64,000 bases of DNA, taken from contig JANPZY010000001.1 of assembly GCA_024707325.1 (NCBI GenBank), positions 992,001-1,056,000 of the forward strand, given 5' to 3'. This document shows positions 27,453 through 36,251 of this stretch, piece by piece. The stretch is from Opitutus sp. (lineage in GTDB: Bacteria > Verrucomicrobiota > Verrucomicrobiia > Opitutales > Opitutaceae). Each line of letters opens with the position of its first letter. Within the stretch, counting starts at the first letter, position 1. A model generated the notes under the pieces. The model ran no database searches. It had not been told where the DNA came from and saw only the letters and a list, made by a program, of their open reading frames with translations. A program made the position numbers and the translations under genes.

Positions 27453-27907
27453 GCGTTTTCCAGAAAAGCGATTCGGCCCGCGCCTGCACGCGGCGACGGC
27501 GGACGGACCGTGCAGTCGCCGCAATATGCAACCGGGACAGCGGCGACGCGCGACCGATGACGTTTTTTCATCGTGCGAACGTAACACCGTCGCGCGACAA
27601 CCTCGTGTCAGCAGTCCTCCGCCCCGCCATGACGCCGCCCGCGACGGCAGGTTTTCAACCATACCGACTCGGAAACGCTTTGGCTGATCGTCGGCGCGCC
27701 GGGCAGGAGTTTGGGCCGGGAGAGGCGTTTGATCTGAAACGTTTCTGGCCCGAAGACCCGAAGCAGTTGCCCAAAGAGCTCGCTGGCGCGGCGTGGCCGC
27801 CATCGGCATAAGCCACGCGAGAAGTCTCCCACTGCCCCGCAACTAAATCACTTTCGGGGCGTCGGATTGCTCGATTGATCGTTAAATCTTCGCCTATTCT
27901 GCCACTC
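27453..27907. other. divergent intergenic region, no confident gene
   Basis: A 455-base gap separates the EamA and GH2 genes. A plus-strand open stretch ending at 27811 reads DLKRFWPEDPKQLPKELAG near its end, which could be the remnant of a gene, but it lacks a believable start and family. Bases 27834-27859 hold a CCCCG ... CGGGG inverted repeat 50 bases before the GH2 start. The phrase ACTGCCCCGCAACT resembles part of a cobalamin riboswitch, but the other conserved boxes are missing. Promoters for both flanking genes must lie here. Confidence 0.4.
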
Positions 27908-30736
27908 ATGAGCCTCCCCCGTCTCTTCCCCACCCGCACGCTGGCCACGGTTTGCTCGTTTGCCGCGCTGGTCGGTGCGTTCAGTTTCTCCGCCTCGGAG
28001 TGTTTCGGCGCCGCCGATTCCAAAGTGGCTGCCGCCACGGCGTCCGCGGGACGCGAGCGCATCCGTCTCGACACGGGTTGGCGTTTCGCGCTCGGGCACG
28101 CGACGGATCATGCCAAGGATTTTAATCACGGCACGGGCTACTTCTCGTATCTCGCGAAGACGGGTTTCGGCGACGGTCCTGCAGCGGTGTCGTTCGACGA
28201 TCGCGGCTGGCGCAGCGTGAACATCCCGCACGACTGGGCGGTGGAGCTGCCGTTCGACGGTCGCGGCACCGCGAGCCATGGCTTCAAGGCGATCGGCCGC
28301 CATTTCCCCGAAAATAGCGTGGGCTGGTATCGCCGGACGTTTCACGTGGGCGCAGAGGAAAAAGGCCGCCGCATCCGTCTCGATTTTGACGGCATCTACC
28401 GCAACGCGCGCGTGTTCGTGAACGGATTCTTCGTCGGCGAAGAGCCGAGCGGCTACGTCGACGCGAGCTACGATATCTCCGAATACCTCAACTACGGCGG
28501 CGAAAACCTCATCGCGGTGCGCGTCGACGCCACGATGGAGGAAGGCTGGTTCTACGAGGGCGCGGGCATCTATCGCCACGCCTGGCTCGTGAAAACCGAT
28601 CCGCTCCACGTCGCGCTCAATGGCACGTGGGTCCGCAGCGAAGTCGCGGAGGATTTTTCCGCCGCCGATCTGATCGTCGAGACGCGCATCAACAACCACG
28701 GCCGGGCCGCCACGACCTACACGCTCGAGCAGGAAATTCTCGGTCCCGACGGCCGCCGCCTCGCCTACGCGACCTCTGCCGCGCCCGAACTCGCCGCCGG
28801 TGGCCTCGCCACGCACACGGAAAAGCTTTCGCTCGCGAAGCCGCAGCTCTGGTCGATCGAAAAACCCACGCTGCACAAACTCGTCACGACTGTCCGCCGC
28901 GGCGACGTCGTGGTTGATCGCTACGAGACGCCGTTTGGCATCCGCACGATCAAGTTCGACCCGAACAAGGGCTTTTTCCTGAACGGCCAGCACGTCGTCC
29001 TCAAGGGCACCAACAATCACCAGGACCACGCGGGCGTCGGCGCCGCGATCCCGGACGCGTTGCAGGAATTCCGCATCCGCAAGCTCAAGGAAATGGGCAA
29101 CAACATCTATCGCGCTTCGCACAATCCCGCGACGCGCGAGATCCTCGAGGCCTGCGATCGTCTCGGCATGCTCGTGATCGACGAGAACCGTCTGATGGGC
29201 ATCAACCCGTATCACCTCGGCCAGCTCGAGCGCATGATCCGTCGCGATCGCAATCACCCGAGCATCGTCCTCTGGTCGATTGGCAACGAGGAATGGGGCA
29301 TCGAGGGCAACATCAAGGGCGCGCAGATCACCGTGCCGATGCAGGATTTCGTGCACCGCCTCGATCCCACGCGCCGCGTGGTCGCCTCGATCAGCGGCGG
29401 TTGGGGTGGCATTTCCTCCAAGATCGAAGTCGCCGGCGTGAACTACGTCATGCAGGCGAACGTCGACAAGCAGCACGCCGAGTATCCCGAGCAGATCATC
29501 CTCGGCACCGAGGAAACAACCACGCAGCAGACGCGCGGCATCTATTTCACCGACGCCGCCAAGGCCCACCTCTCTCCGCAGGAAGACGGCTCCTCGCGCG
29601 GCAACTGCGAGTTCGGCTGGAAATACTACCTCGAGCGTCCGTGGGCCGCGGGTGTGATCTACTGGACCGGCTTCGACTATCGCGGCGAACCCACGCCGTT
29701 TGGGTGGCCCGCGATCGGTTCGCAGTTCGGCATTCTCGACCAGTGCGGTTTCCCGAAGGACAGCTTCTACTACCTGAAGTCGTGGTGGACCGACGAAACC
29801 GTGCTCCACATTTTCCCGCACTGGAACTGGCCCGGCCGCGAAGGCGAAACCCTCGAAGTCCGCGCGCACAGCAACTGCGAGGAAGTCGAACTCTTCCTCA
29901 ACGGTGCCTCGCTCGGCCGGAAGAAGATGGAGCCCAACGGCCACCTGTCATGGAATGTTGAATACAAACCCGGCACGCTCCTCGCTCGCGGCTACCGCGG
30001 CGGCAAGGAGATCGCCACGACCAAGGTTGAAACGACCGACGCTCCCGCCGCCGTCACGCTCGTGCCCGATCGCACGAAGCTCGTCGCCGATGGACGCGAT
30101 GTTTCCGTCATCACCGTCGAAGCCCGCGACGCGAAGAACCGTCTCGTGCCGACCGGCGCGGTGCCGGTGACGTTCAGCGTGCGTGGTCCGGGCCGTATCA
30201 TCGGCGTCGGCAATGGCGATCCATCGTCGCACGAGCCCGATGTCTATCTCGCCAGCGTGCGCACCGTGAACCTCGGTTCGTGGGAAGCGCCCGACGGCTC
30301 CGTGAAGACCGGCCAGAACGTGTTCGAAGCGACCTTCGACGCGCCCGAGCTCGCCGACGGCGAAACCGTCACGCTCCTTCTCAACGCGCTCGGCACGAAC
30401 CAGACCGCGACGCTCAACAGTCAGACGCTCCACCAAAACGCCGCACCTGAGCAGGCCCGCAGCACGCTCGCGCTCGACGTTTCGCAGCTCCGCAAGACCG
30501 GCAACGTGCTCCGCATCGAAGCCACGCGCTACGAAGACTGGGGCATGCGCGACAGTTTGAAACAGGTGTGGCCCGCGATGCTCCGCATCGACACGCCCGC
30601 GCCTGCGTGGAAGCGCACGACCTTCAACGGTCTCGCGCAGGTGATCGTCCAATCCACCGGCGAAGCCGGCGAGATCGTCGTCGAAGCGAAGAGCGAAGGC
30701 GTGAAGTCCGCGAAGATCACGCTGAAGGCGAAGTGA
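27908..30736 (+). CDS. GH2 family beta-galactosidase-like glycoside hydrolase
   Basis: Secreted enzyme of 942 aa. After a signal peptide (residues about 1-35) come the GH2 sugar-binding domain (NIPHDWAVELPF, SVGWYRRTFHV), the immunoglobulin-like domain and the TIM barrel with KGTNNHQDHAGVG. E461 in SIGNEEWG is the likely acid/base and E535 in LGTEETT the likely nucleophile. DUF4982-like and Big domains follow (VTLVPDRTKLVADGRDVSV). It probably acts on a plant or algal galactoside or glucuronide; the substrate is not determined. A terminator follows. Confidence 0.9.
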   Translation: MSLPRLFPTRTLATVCSFAALVGAFSFSASECFGAADSKVAAATASAGRERIRLDTGWRFALGHATDHAKDFNHGTGYFSYLAKTGFGDGPAAVSFDDRGWRSVNIPHDWAVELPFDGRGTASHGFKAIGRHFPENSVGWYRRTFHVGAEEKGRRIRLDFDGIYRNARVFVNGFFVGEEPSGYVDASYDISEYLNYGGENLIAVRVDATMEEGWFYEGAGIYRHAWLVKTDPLHVALNGTWVRSEVAEDFSAADLIVETRINNHGRAATTYTLEQEILGPDGRRLAYATSAAPELAAGGLATHTEKLSLAKPQLWSIEKPTLHKLVTTVRRGDVVVDRYETPFGIRTIKFDPNKGFFLNGQHVVLKGTNNHQDHAGVGAAIPDALQEFRIRKLKEMGNNIYRASHNPATREILEACDRLGMLVIDENRLMGINPYHLGQLERMIRRDRNHPSIVLWSIGNEEWGIEGNIKGAQITVPMQDFVHRLDPTRRVVASISGGWGGISSKIEVAGVNYVMQANVDKQHAEYPEQIILGTEETTTQQTRGIYFTDAAKAHLSPQEDGSSRGNCEFGWKYYLERPWAAGVIYWTGFDYRGEPTPFGWPAIGSQFGILDQCGFPKDSFYYLKSWWTDETVLHIFPHWNWPGREGETLEVRAHSNCEEVELFLNGASLGRKKMEPNGHLSWNVEYKPGTLLARGYRGGKEIATTKVETTDAPAAVTLVPDRTKLVADGRDVSVITVEARDAKNRLVPTGAVPVTFSVRGPGRIIGVGNGDPSSHEPDVYLASVRTVNLGSWEAPDGSVKTGQNVFEATFDAPELADGETVTLLLNALGTNQTATLNSQTLHQNAAPEQARSTLALDVSQLRKTGNVLRIEATRYEDWGMRDSLKQVWPAMLRIDTPAPAWKRTTFNGLAQVIVQSTGEAGEIVVEAKSEGVKSAKITLKAK

Positions 30737-30740
30737 TCCT

Positions 30741-30773
30741 CTCGCTCGTTCTCTTAATCGTTCTCGTTCTCGA
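30741..30773 (+). repeat. CGTTCTC repeat after the GH2 gene
   Basis: CTCGTTCTC units separated by TTAAT lie four bases after the GH2 stop. The complementary GCGAGAACGAGAAGGAT follows at 30835-30851, so together they bracket the terminator with a larger hairpin. It belongs to the same family as the repeats at 5832 and 21745. Confidence 0.45.
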
Positions 30774-30794
30774 CTTAGATTCTGCTCAATCCCG

Positions 30795-30828
30795 CGGCGC
30801 CGGCCTCCTTGCCGGCGTCGTTTTTTTT
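30795..30828 (+). terminator. rho-independent terminator of the GH2 gene
   Basis: A 10-bp stem (CGGCGCCGGC pairing with GCCGGCGTCG, one G-T pair) with a 6-base loop is followed by eight T. Confidence 0.88.
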
Positions 30829-30982
30829 GAATCCGCGAGAACGAGAAGGATGCATCCAGTCGCCGGCTCACGACGAGAAACGATGTTAGACGCACGTCGC
30901 GGGATAGCTAAACCGCGTCAGCCCTATCATCATCCCCCCGAGCCTACACTTTACACCCTGCACACGGACTACTTAGCTAGGG

Positions 30983-31669
30983 ATGTCCATGATTCAACTC
31001 CCCCAAGTTGAGCCCTACTCGGACTCGAACGGCAACGTGATTGTCGGAATGCCCAAATGGCAGACGAACGTGAAAGTCGTCTTCGGTGCGACGAACTGTC
31101 GAATCGAAATCGCAGAAGGAGTTCGGCTCGAAAATCTCACGATCAACATGACCGGGCCCGGCGGTCTCTTGAAGATCGGTCGTTCTAGTTGTGTCCGTAG
31201 CGGCGTTAGGGTCGGGCTCAATAGTAGTATCATTATCGGCGAGCGACTTTCGAGCACCTCTGGTGGCAGTTTCAGCGCCGCAGAAGGCACCAGTGTAACA
31301 ATTGGCGACGATTGCATGTTCGCCGTATCGATCGACATCCGATCTGACCACTCGCACCCCATTTTTGATCGAGCCACGGGAGCCCGAACCAACGTCAGCA
31401 AATCAGTCGCGATCGGAAATCACGTTTGGCTTGGTCCACAGGCTTTTGTTTATCCGGGATCGGTGATCGGAGATGGGGCGGTGATCGGGGCACGATCGAT
31501 CGTGTTTGGGACTATTCCTGCTCACTGTGTCGCTGTCGGCACTCCGGCGCGGGTCGTTCGCGAAAACATTGTGTGGGACAAAACCCACGTCGCCATCACT
31601 GCGCCGTGGCAGTTCGATCACCTAAGCGATATCAAGTCCCCTTGGTTAGCTAACGAATACGTTTCGTAA
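30983..31669 (+). CDS. hexapeptide-repeat acyltransferase
   Basis: A 228-aa left-handed beta-helix acyltransferase of the LbH family. Hexapeptide turns such as ISIGDDCMF-like IGDDCMFA, AIGNHVWLGPQAFVYPGSVIGDGAVIGARSIV and the C-terminal VAVGTPARVVREN are diagnostic. Such enzymes O-acetylate surface polysaccharide sugars. Third codon positions are much less G+C-rich than in neighbouring genes, and no glycan genes adjoin it. This suggests a single horizontally acquired gene. The ATG at 30983 is six bases before a second possible ATG. Confidence 0.85.
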   Translation: MSMIQLPQVEPYSDSNGNVIVGMPKWQTNVKVVFGATNCRIEIAEGVRLENLTINMTGPGGLLKIGRSSCVRSGVRVGLNSSIIIGERLSSTSGGSFSAAEGTSVTIGDDCMFAVSIDIRSDHSHPIFDRATGARTNVSKSVAIGNHVWLGPQAFVYPGSVIGDGAVIGARSIVFGTIPAHCVAVGTPARVVRENIVWDKTHVAITAPWQFDHLSDIKSPWLANEYVS

Positions 31670-31824
31670 CGACATCTCCTCTTTTCAAGGGCGAGCCTTC
31701 TTCGATCCAAGAGACGGGCTCTCTAAGGTTTTGCCGCGTTGGATACTTTAGCGGACGCAACGAACGCCCCTGCTGCAGCTTTTGGTCGAATCATCCGTTC
31801 ATATCCGAGGAGACGTCCACGAGT

Positions 31825-32037
31825 CTAGCGCGCGCGATTCCCGCGCGGCGGCCATTCCGGTAGTTCCACGCGTTCACGACGCTTCTGCTCCTCACGCAAA
31901 CGAACGCGCTCCGCCGCCGGCACCGCAAAGCCCGTATCGGCCGGCAACACGCAACCGGGACGGCCCGGCACGCAGTCAGTCTTGAGACGCAAACACGCGT
32001 CTTCGTCGGGTGTGAAGTGAGGACAGGAAAAGCTCAT
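31825..32037 (-). CDS. small cysteine-containing conserved protein
   Basis: A 70-aa protein beginning MSFSCPHFTPDEDACLRLKTDC, then VPGRPGCVLPADTGFAVPA and a charged helix RVRLREEQKRRER. Four Cys in the first 30 residues (C-x9-C-x6-C-x6-C) suggest a small metal or disulfide motif. The sequence looks like a conserved short protein of Verrucomicrobiota genomes, but I cannot name a function. The flanks 31670-31824 and 32038-32150 show no other gene. Confidence 0.6.
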   Translation of the reverse strand: MSFSCPHFTPDEDACLRLKTDCVPGRPGCVLPADTGFAVPAAERVRLREEQKRRERVELPEWPPRGNRAR

Positions 32038-32151
32038 GGCGAATGGTCAGTCGCGAGAGCTTATCGCACCGCGTCGTCCTGCGCCTTGATGGCGCTCAAG
32101 GTCGCCGCAGGGCGACGTTTTCGGCCCTTCATTTCTCCGTGACCGTGATCA

Positions 32152-32180
32152 TTACAAGTTATCTCGTGACAACATATCAT
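32152..32180 (+). promoter_or_regulatory. possible promoter and direct repeat before the PEP-CTERM gene
   Basis: TTACAA and TATCAT are 17 bases apart in a locally A/T-rich stretch 49 bases before the PEP-CTERM start. The -10 matches five of six consensus bases; the -35 is weak. A direct repeat GTTATCTCGTGACA / GTTATCTAATGACA (32158 and 32185) overlaps it and might bind a regulator. Confidence 0.35.
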
Positions 32181-32228
32181 AAGCGTTATCTAATGACATG
32201 TCCCCAGCCGCAACTCGTTCTGCCCCGC

Positions 32229-33083
32229 ATGAAAATCCCGTCTTTCTGGTCACCCCACCTACGTAAATTGGCTGGGGCTATGGCAGTTGCCCTGGGTTCG
32301 CTGGGAGCCGACTCCGCCTCCGCCGCCAGCACCTATCAGGCGGATTCCGCGCTCGCGGACTACTCGGGCATCACCGAGAGCGGCGGCACGATTGTGGTGC
32401 CGTTTGTCCTGAAAACCGGCGACGCGCTGCCCGGTTTGGGGACCTCGTTCGACGTCACCTATACATTCTCGGCCATCACCGCCTACCACTTCTCCGAAAC
32501 CGGAATCACTTGGAAATCAGGTCCGGCCGAGGGCGCGCCGCCGAGCTACATTTCGCTGCCCAATCCGGACGGCATGTTCACCTCGCTGCCCGCCCAAAAC
32601 GTCACCTCGCTGCCGTATGAACTGGGCGGCTCGACCGCGACCACCTCCGAAGGCGACTATTGGTTCGAGGCCGCGCTCGATGAAGGCCTGCTCGTGCCGA
32701 TCGGGCACTATACGGTCTCCACTTCGGCAGCGCCTGTGGTGCCCGGCTACGATATTATTTCGCAATACGCCTCACATGGCTACGGCTGGGGAATCCTCGG
32801 CGTGGATGACGGCGCCGTTCACGGCGGGTGGTTCGCGTATCCTGACGATCCCGACGATGACTACCGCGCCTTGGGCGTCACGGTGGGTTTCAATCTCGTC
32901 GCATTCTCGTCAAGCGGTGAACTCCCGCCCGACTACAATCCGCTCACCGCCATGTGGGCCAGCTCCGGGTATGTAACCTTCGAGGTCGCCGCGATCCCCG
33001 AGCCCAGCACTTACGCGGTCGTGCTCGCCCTCGCCGCCGGAACGCTCGTCGTCGTGAAACGCCTCCGCCGCCGCGCCTCGTAA
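32229..33083 (+). CDS. PEP-CTERM sorting domain-containing secreted protein
   Basis: A 284-aa exported protein. The signal peptide (KLAGAMAVALGSLGADSASA) is followed by a Ser/Thr/Gly-rich body of unknown fold. The C-terminus AIPEPSTYAVVLALAAG then KRLRRRAS is a textbook PEP-CTERM signal: PEP motif, hydrophobic helix and basic tail, processed by exosortase. Such proteins are typically surface or extracellular-matrix components. No exosortase gene is in the window. An ATG at 32193 is an alternative start. Confidence 0.88.
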   Translation: MKIPSFWSPHLRKLAGAMAVALGSLGADSASAASTYQADSALADYSGITESGGTIVVPFVLKTGDALPGLGTSFDVTYTFSAITAYHFSETGITWKSGPAEGAPPSYISLPNPDGMFTSLPAQNVTSLPYELGGSTATTSEGDYWFEAALDEGLLVPIGHYTVSTSAAPVVPGYDIISQYASHGYGWGILGVDDGAVHGGWFAYPDDPDDDYRALGVTVGFNLVAFSSSGELPPDYNPLTAMWASSGYVTFEVAAIPEPSTYAVVLALAAGTLVVVKRLRRRAS

Positions 33084-33253
33084 ACAGCTCGACGCAGTCG
33101 CCCGCCAGTCGGCAGGCACGTCTCTCCGAGACGTCCATCCTCATCTCGCATCGAAGATATCCGGGATATTTTCCCGGTTCGGGAAATTGCCACCCTTTCG
33201 TCGCGGTGAAAAATGCGCTCGCCCCGAAGTTATCTATAAATCCCAAAACTCTC

Positions 33254-33772
33254 ATGAACCTGCTCCGAATCGCTGCCCTGTGCGTCGCCTTGGTCACGTC
33301 GCTTCACGCGAAATATGTCCCCACGCCTGAGATGGCGATGAGCTTCAACATGCAGGTGGACCCGACGAAATGGGTTCCCCAGTTCATGGATGGCGACAAG
33401 TCGGGCATCATCTTCGAACTCGTGCCGGCCGGCGAATCGATCGACGCGTGGAAAGAAATGGTCGCCCAACAGATCATCTTCACCAAGGTGCCGCTCCGGA
33501 AATTTGTCGATGCGTGGAAAGCCGGATTGCTCGCGTCCGACCCGAAGATCGAGCTCACGGAAGAGCAAAGCGAAGATGGCTCAATCCTCGCGAGCTACGT
33601 TTCGGTGACTGGGCAGGAAGCCAGCCTCCGTCGATTTATAAAGGCCAAGGATGGCATCTATATGCTGGCCTATCACGTCCGCCCCTCCCTGAAGACGGAC
33701 GAGCGCTGGGCTCTCTGGCGTGAAATCGTTACGACGGCGAGCTTGGTGCCAAACCCTGAAAATAAGCGCTGA
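33254..33772 (+). CDS. secreted hypothetical protein
   Basis: A 172-aa protein with a clear signal peptide (MNLLRIAALCVALVTSLHAKY). The mature part has mixed alpha/beta character, with WKEMVAQQIIFTKVPLRKF and IKAKDGIYMLAYHVRP, reminiscent of small lipoprotein-like folds of unknown role. I do not recognise the family. The ATG at 33254 sits directly before the signal sequence, and the gene ends 37 bases before the sirtuin. Confidence 0.7.
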   Translation: MNLLRIAALCVALVTSLHAKYVPTPEMAMSFNMQVDPTKWVPQFMDGDKSGIIFELVPAGESIDAWKEMVAQQIIFTKVPLRKFVDAWKAGLLASDPKIELTEEQSEDGSILASYVSVTGQEASLRRFIKAKDGIYMLAYHVRPSLKTDERWALWREIVTTASLVPNPENKR

Positions 33773-33809
33773 CGTCGCGCCGCGACGCCCGCATGAAAAT
33801 TTTCCGTTC

Positions 33810-34484
33810 ATGAAAATCGTCGCTCTCACCGGCGCCGGGATCAGTGCTCCGAGCGGCGTGAAGACGTTTCGCGATGCGGGCGGGCTTTGGGAGAACCATC
33901 GCGTCGAGGACGTCGCCACGCCCGAGGGTTTCGCGCGCAATCCGGAACTCGTGCTCCGTTTCTACAACGAGCGCCGCGCGCAGCTCGCGGTCGTGAAGCC
34001 CAACGCCGCGCATCTCGCGCTCGCGGCGTGGGAGCGCGCACACGAGGTCGGGGTGATCACGCAAAACGTCGACGATCTCCACGAACGCGCCGGCTCCACG
34101 CGCATCATTCATCTGCACGGACAACTCACAAAAGCGCGCTGCACGCTCGATCCCAGCTACGTCGTGGACATCGGCTATCGACCGATCGCGCTTGGCGATC
34201 GTTCGCCGGCTGGCGCGCAACTGCGACCGCACATCGTGTGGTTCAGCGAAGCCGTCCCGGCGATGGACGACGCCGAACTCGAAATGGAAGATGCCGACGC
34301 TGTCTTCGTGATCGGCACTTCGCTTCAAGTTTATCCCGCCGCCGGTCTCGCCGAAATCGCGCCATCACGAGCGCTGCGTTTTCTCGTCGATCCGCATCCC
34401 GGGCGCGTGCCGCCCGGCTATCGCGTGATCGCGCAATCTGCCGATCTCGGCGTGCCCGCGCTGTCGGCCGAGTTGGGACTTTGA
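33810..34484 (+). CDS. cobB: NAD-dependent protein deacylase, Sir2 family
   Basis: Sirtuin of 224 aa that removes acyl groups from protein lysines using NAD+. LTGAGISAPSGVKTFRDAGGLW is the NAD-binding core (seen in two parts, GAGIS and TFRDAGGLW). TQNVDDLHERAG and HLHGQL supply the catalytic His. The zinc CxxC pairs of most sirtuins are absent (only KARC remains), as in a subgroup of short bacterial enzymes. The last seven codons coincide with a reverse-oriented copy of the 22-bp repeat. Confidence 0.88.
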   Translation: MKIVALTGAGISAPSGVKTFRDAGGLWENHRVEDVATPEGFARNPELVLRFYNERRAQLAVVKPNAAHLALAAWERAHEVGVITQNVDDLHERAGSTRIIHLHGQLTKARCTLDPSYVVDIGYRPIALGDRSPAGAQLRPHIVWFSEAVPAMDDAELEMEDADAVFVIGTSLQVYPAAGLAEIAPSRALRFLVDPHPGRVPPGYRVIAQSADLGVPALSAELGL

Positions 34485-34506
34485 GCGGACCGGGTCGCGA
34501 CCATCT
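34463..34506 (-). repeat. two 22-bp repeat units, reverse orientation, at the cobB 3' end
   Basis: Read on the minus strand, 34506-34485 is AGATGGTCGCG then ACCCGGTCCGC and 34484-34463 is a weaker copy. The stop codon of cobB lies at the unit boundary. This is the only site in the window where the family points the opposite way. Confidence 0.6.
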
Positions 34507-34638
34507 CCGGACGGGATCGTGTCGTCGTCCGGACCGTGTTGCATCATGCGTGCTCGTGACCGTGATCGACCTCAGGCGAAGCGCGACTGAAACGAATCGA
34601 TCGTGAACACGATCGCGAACTCGCGCGCGCCGCCGATT

Positions 34639-36246
34639 TCAGCGTCGCCCGAGTTCGGCGGAGACGGCGTTGAGCACGGCGTCGAGATCGGTGGCGCGGA
34701 GCGGTTTCGTCAGATGGGCAAAGAAACCCGCTTCGCGGCTCCGCTGCACGTCGTCTTCCATGCCGTAGCCTGTCAACGCCACCGCGAGGAACTCGTTTCC
34801 GTCCTTCAGTTGATCGAGCAACTCGTAACCCGAGCCGTCCGGCAGGCCGATGTCCGTGATGAGCACGTCGAAGCTCACCCGGCTCGCCGTTTCCCGAGCC
34901 TCCGCCACCCGGCCCGCCAGCGACACGCGATGGCCGCGCGCGGCCAGCAGACGGTTGAGCGCCACGCGTGTGGCCGCGTGGTCTTCGACGAGCAGGATGT
35001 TGAGCGCGTGGGCGGGATTGTCCTTGGCCAAGTTCGCGGTCGCGCTTCCCCGCAGCGCGGCTTCTGCGGATGCGGCGAGCACGGGAAGCTCGATGGAGAA
35101 AACACTGCCACGGCCGGGACCGGCGCTTTCGGCGGCGATCGAGCCGTGATGCAGCTCCACCAGGGTGCGCGAGATCGCGAGACCCAGCCCAAGGCCACCA
35201 AAGCGATGCGCCGCGCCGGGGTTGGCGTGGTCGCCCTGCGCGAACGCCTGGAACGCGCGGTCCAGTTCGTCCGCGGTCATGCCGATGCCGGTATCCTCAA
35301 CCCGGATACGGAAGCGGGTGCCGTCCTCCACCGGCGAAGCCCGCACCGACACCCGGCCGCCTCGCGGCGTGAACTTGGCCGCATTGCGCAGCACGTTCCA
35401 GAACACCTGCTGGAGTCGGGTCGGATCGCACTCCACCAGACAGGACGCGGGCTCCAGCTCCGTGATCACGCGGAGGTTCTTCTCCTTGAAGTCGGATTCC
35501 ACGTTGGCGATCGCGTCGATCAACACGCGGACAACGTCGTGCGGCGCTTTTTCCAGATTCAGTTTTCCCCGCGTGATCCGCGTCAAATCGAGCAGGTCGT
35601 CGATCAGGCGGGCCTCGAGGGCGACGTTCTTTGCGATGTTCTCGAAGGTCTCTCGCGCCTCCAGCGGCAGGCTTAGGTCCGCGGCGGCTTCGCTGGCCGC
35701 GAGCAGCACCGGCGTGAGCGGGGTGCGCAACTCGTGCGAAAGCGCCGCGAGAAAATCGTCCTTGGCGTGGTCGGCATGCCGAGCCTTCGCTTCGGCGTCG
35801 CGAATCTGATCGATGTGAGAGCGGGTTTGATACTGGCGTTGCCGGCTGCGCACCGCCGCCTGCACCGCGCTGATCATCGAGCGCATGCCGGTCGGACGCT
35901 CGAGAATGGTGACGTTCGCCAGCTGGCGGAGCACGTCCGTCGCGCGAGCGGACTGCACGCCGCCGCGCATCAGGAGAACGACCGGCAGATCCGACCACTC
36001 TTCCTGCCGGCTCAGGACCCGCACGAGATCGTCGGCGCGACTGCCCGCCACCAGTTCGTCGGTGCTCAAGATCGCCGCGGCGCCGTGCGCGATCTCAGCG
36101 ATGAGGTGATCGATCGAACTGCACACGAGTGACGACAGCCCCACGCTCGCCAGCATGCGTTCACTGACGTCCGCATCCTTGCGCGTCGGCACAAGGAGCA
36201 AAACCCGGTTTTCCCCCTCACCCGTTGCAGTGGGCGCCGGTTCCAT
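34639..36246 (-). CDS. hybrid histidine kinase with C-terminal receiver
   Basis: A 535-aa cytoplasmic signalling protein. Residues 1-130 look like a degenerate receiver domain (LLLVPTRKDADVSERML). The HisKA box ALSHELRTPL holds H171, followed by a HATPase domain with RIRVEDTGIGM and GGLGLGLAISRTLVELHHG. A C-terminal receiver carries D465 in LITDIGLPDGSGYEL and ends in TKPLRATDL. It starts five bases after the KaiC-like gene stop, so both are co-transcribed and probably work together. There are no membrane segments, so the signal likely comes from a partner protein. Confidence 0.9.
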   Translation of the reverse strand: MEPAPTATGEGENRVLLLVPTRKDADVSERMLASVGLSSLVCSSIDHLIAEIAHGAAAILSTDELVAGSRADDLVRVLSRQEEWSDLPVVLLMRGGVQSARATDVLRQLANVTILERPTGMRSMISAVQAAVRSRQRQYQTRSHIDQIRDAEAKARHADHAKDDFLAALSHELRTPLTPVLLAASEAAADLSLPLEARETFENIAKNVALEARLIDDLLDLTRITRGKLNLEKAPHDVVRVLIDAIANVESDFKEKNLRVITELEPASCLVECDPTRLQQVFWNVLRNAAKFTPRGGRVSVRASPVEDGTRFRIRVEDTGIGMTADELDRAFQAFAQGDHANPGAAHRFGGLGLGLAISRTLVELHHGSIAAESAGPGRGSVFSIELPVLAASAEAALRGSATANLAKDNPAHALNILLVEDHAATRVALNRLLAARGHRVSLAGRVAEARETASRVSFDVLITDIGLPDGSGYELLDQLKDGNEFLAVALTGYGMEDDVQRSREAGFFAHLTKPLRATDLDAVLNAVSAELGRR

Positions 36247-36251
36247 GGAAG

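Noticed and set aside
27790..27860. Cobalamin riboswitch-like phrase ACTGCCCCGCAACT upstream of the GH2 gene
   Set aside because: The other conserved boxes are absent or in the wrong order, and only about 60 bases remain before the start codon.
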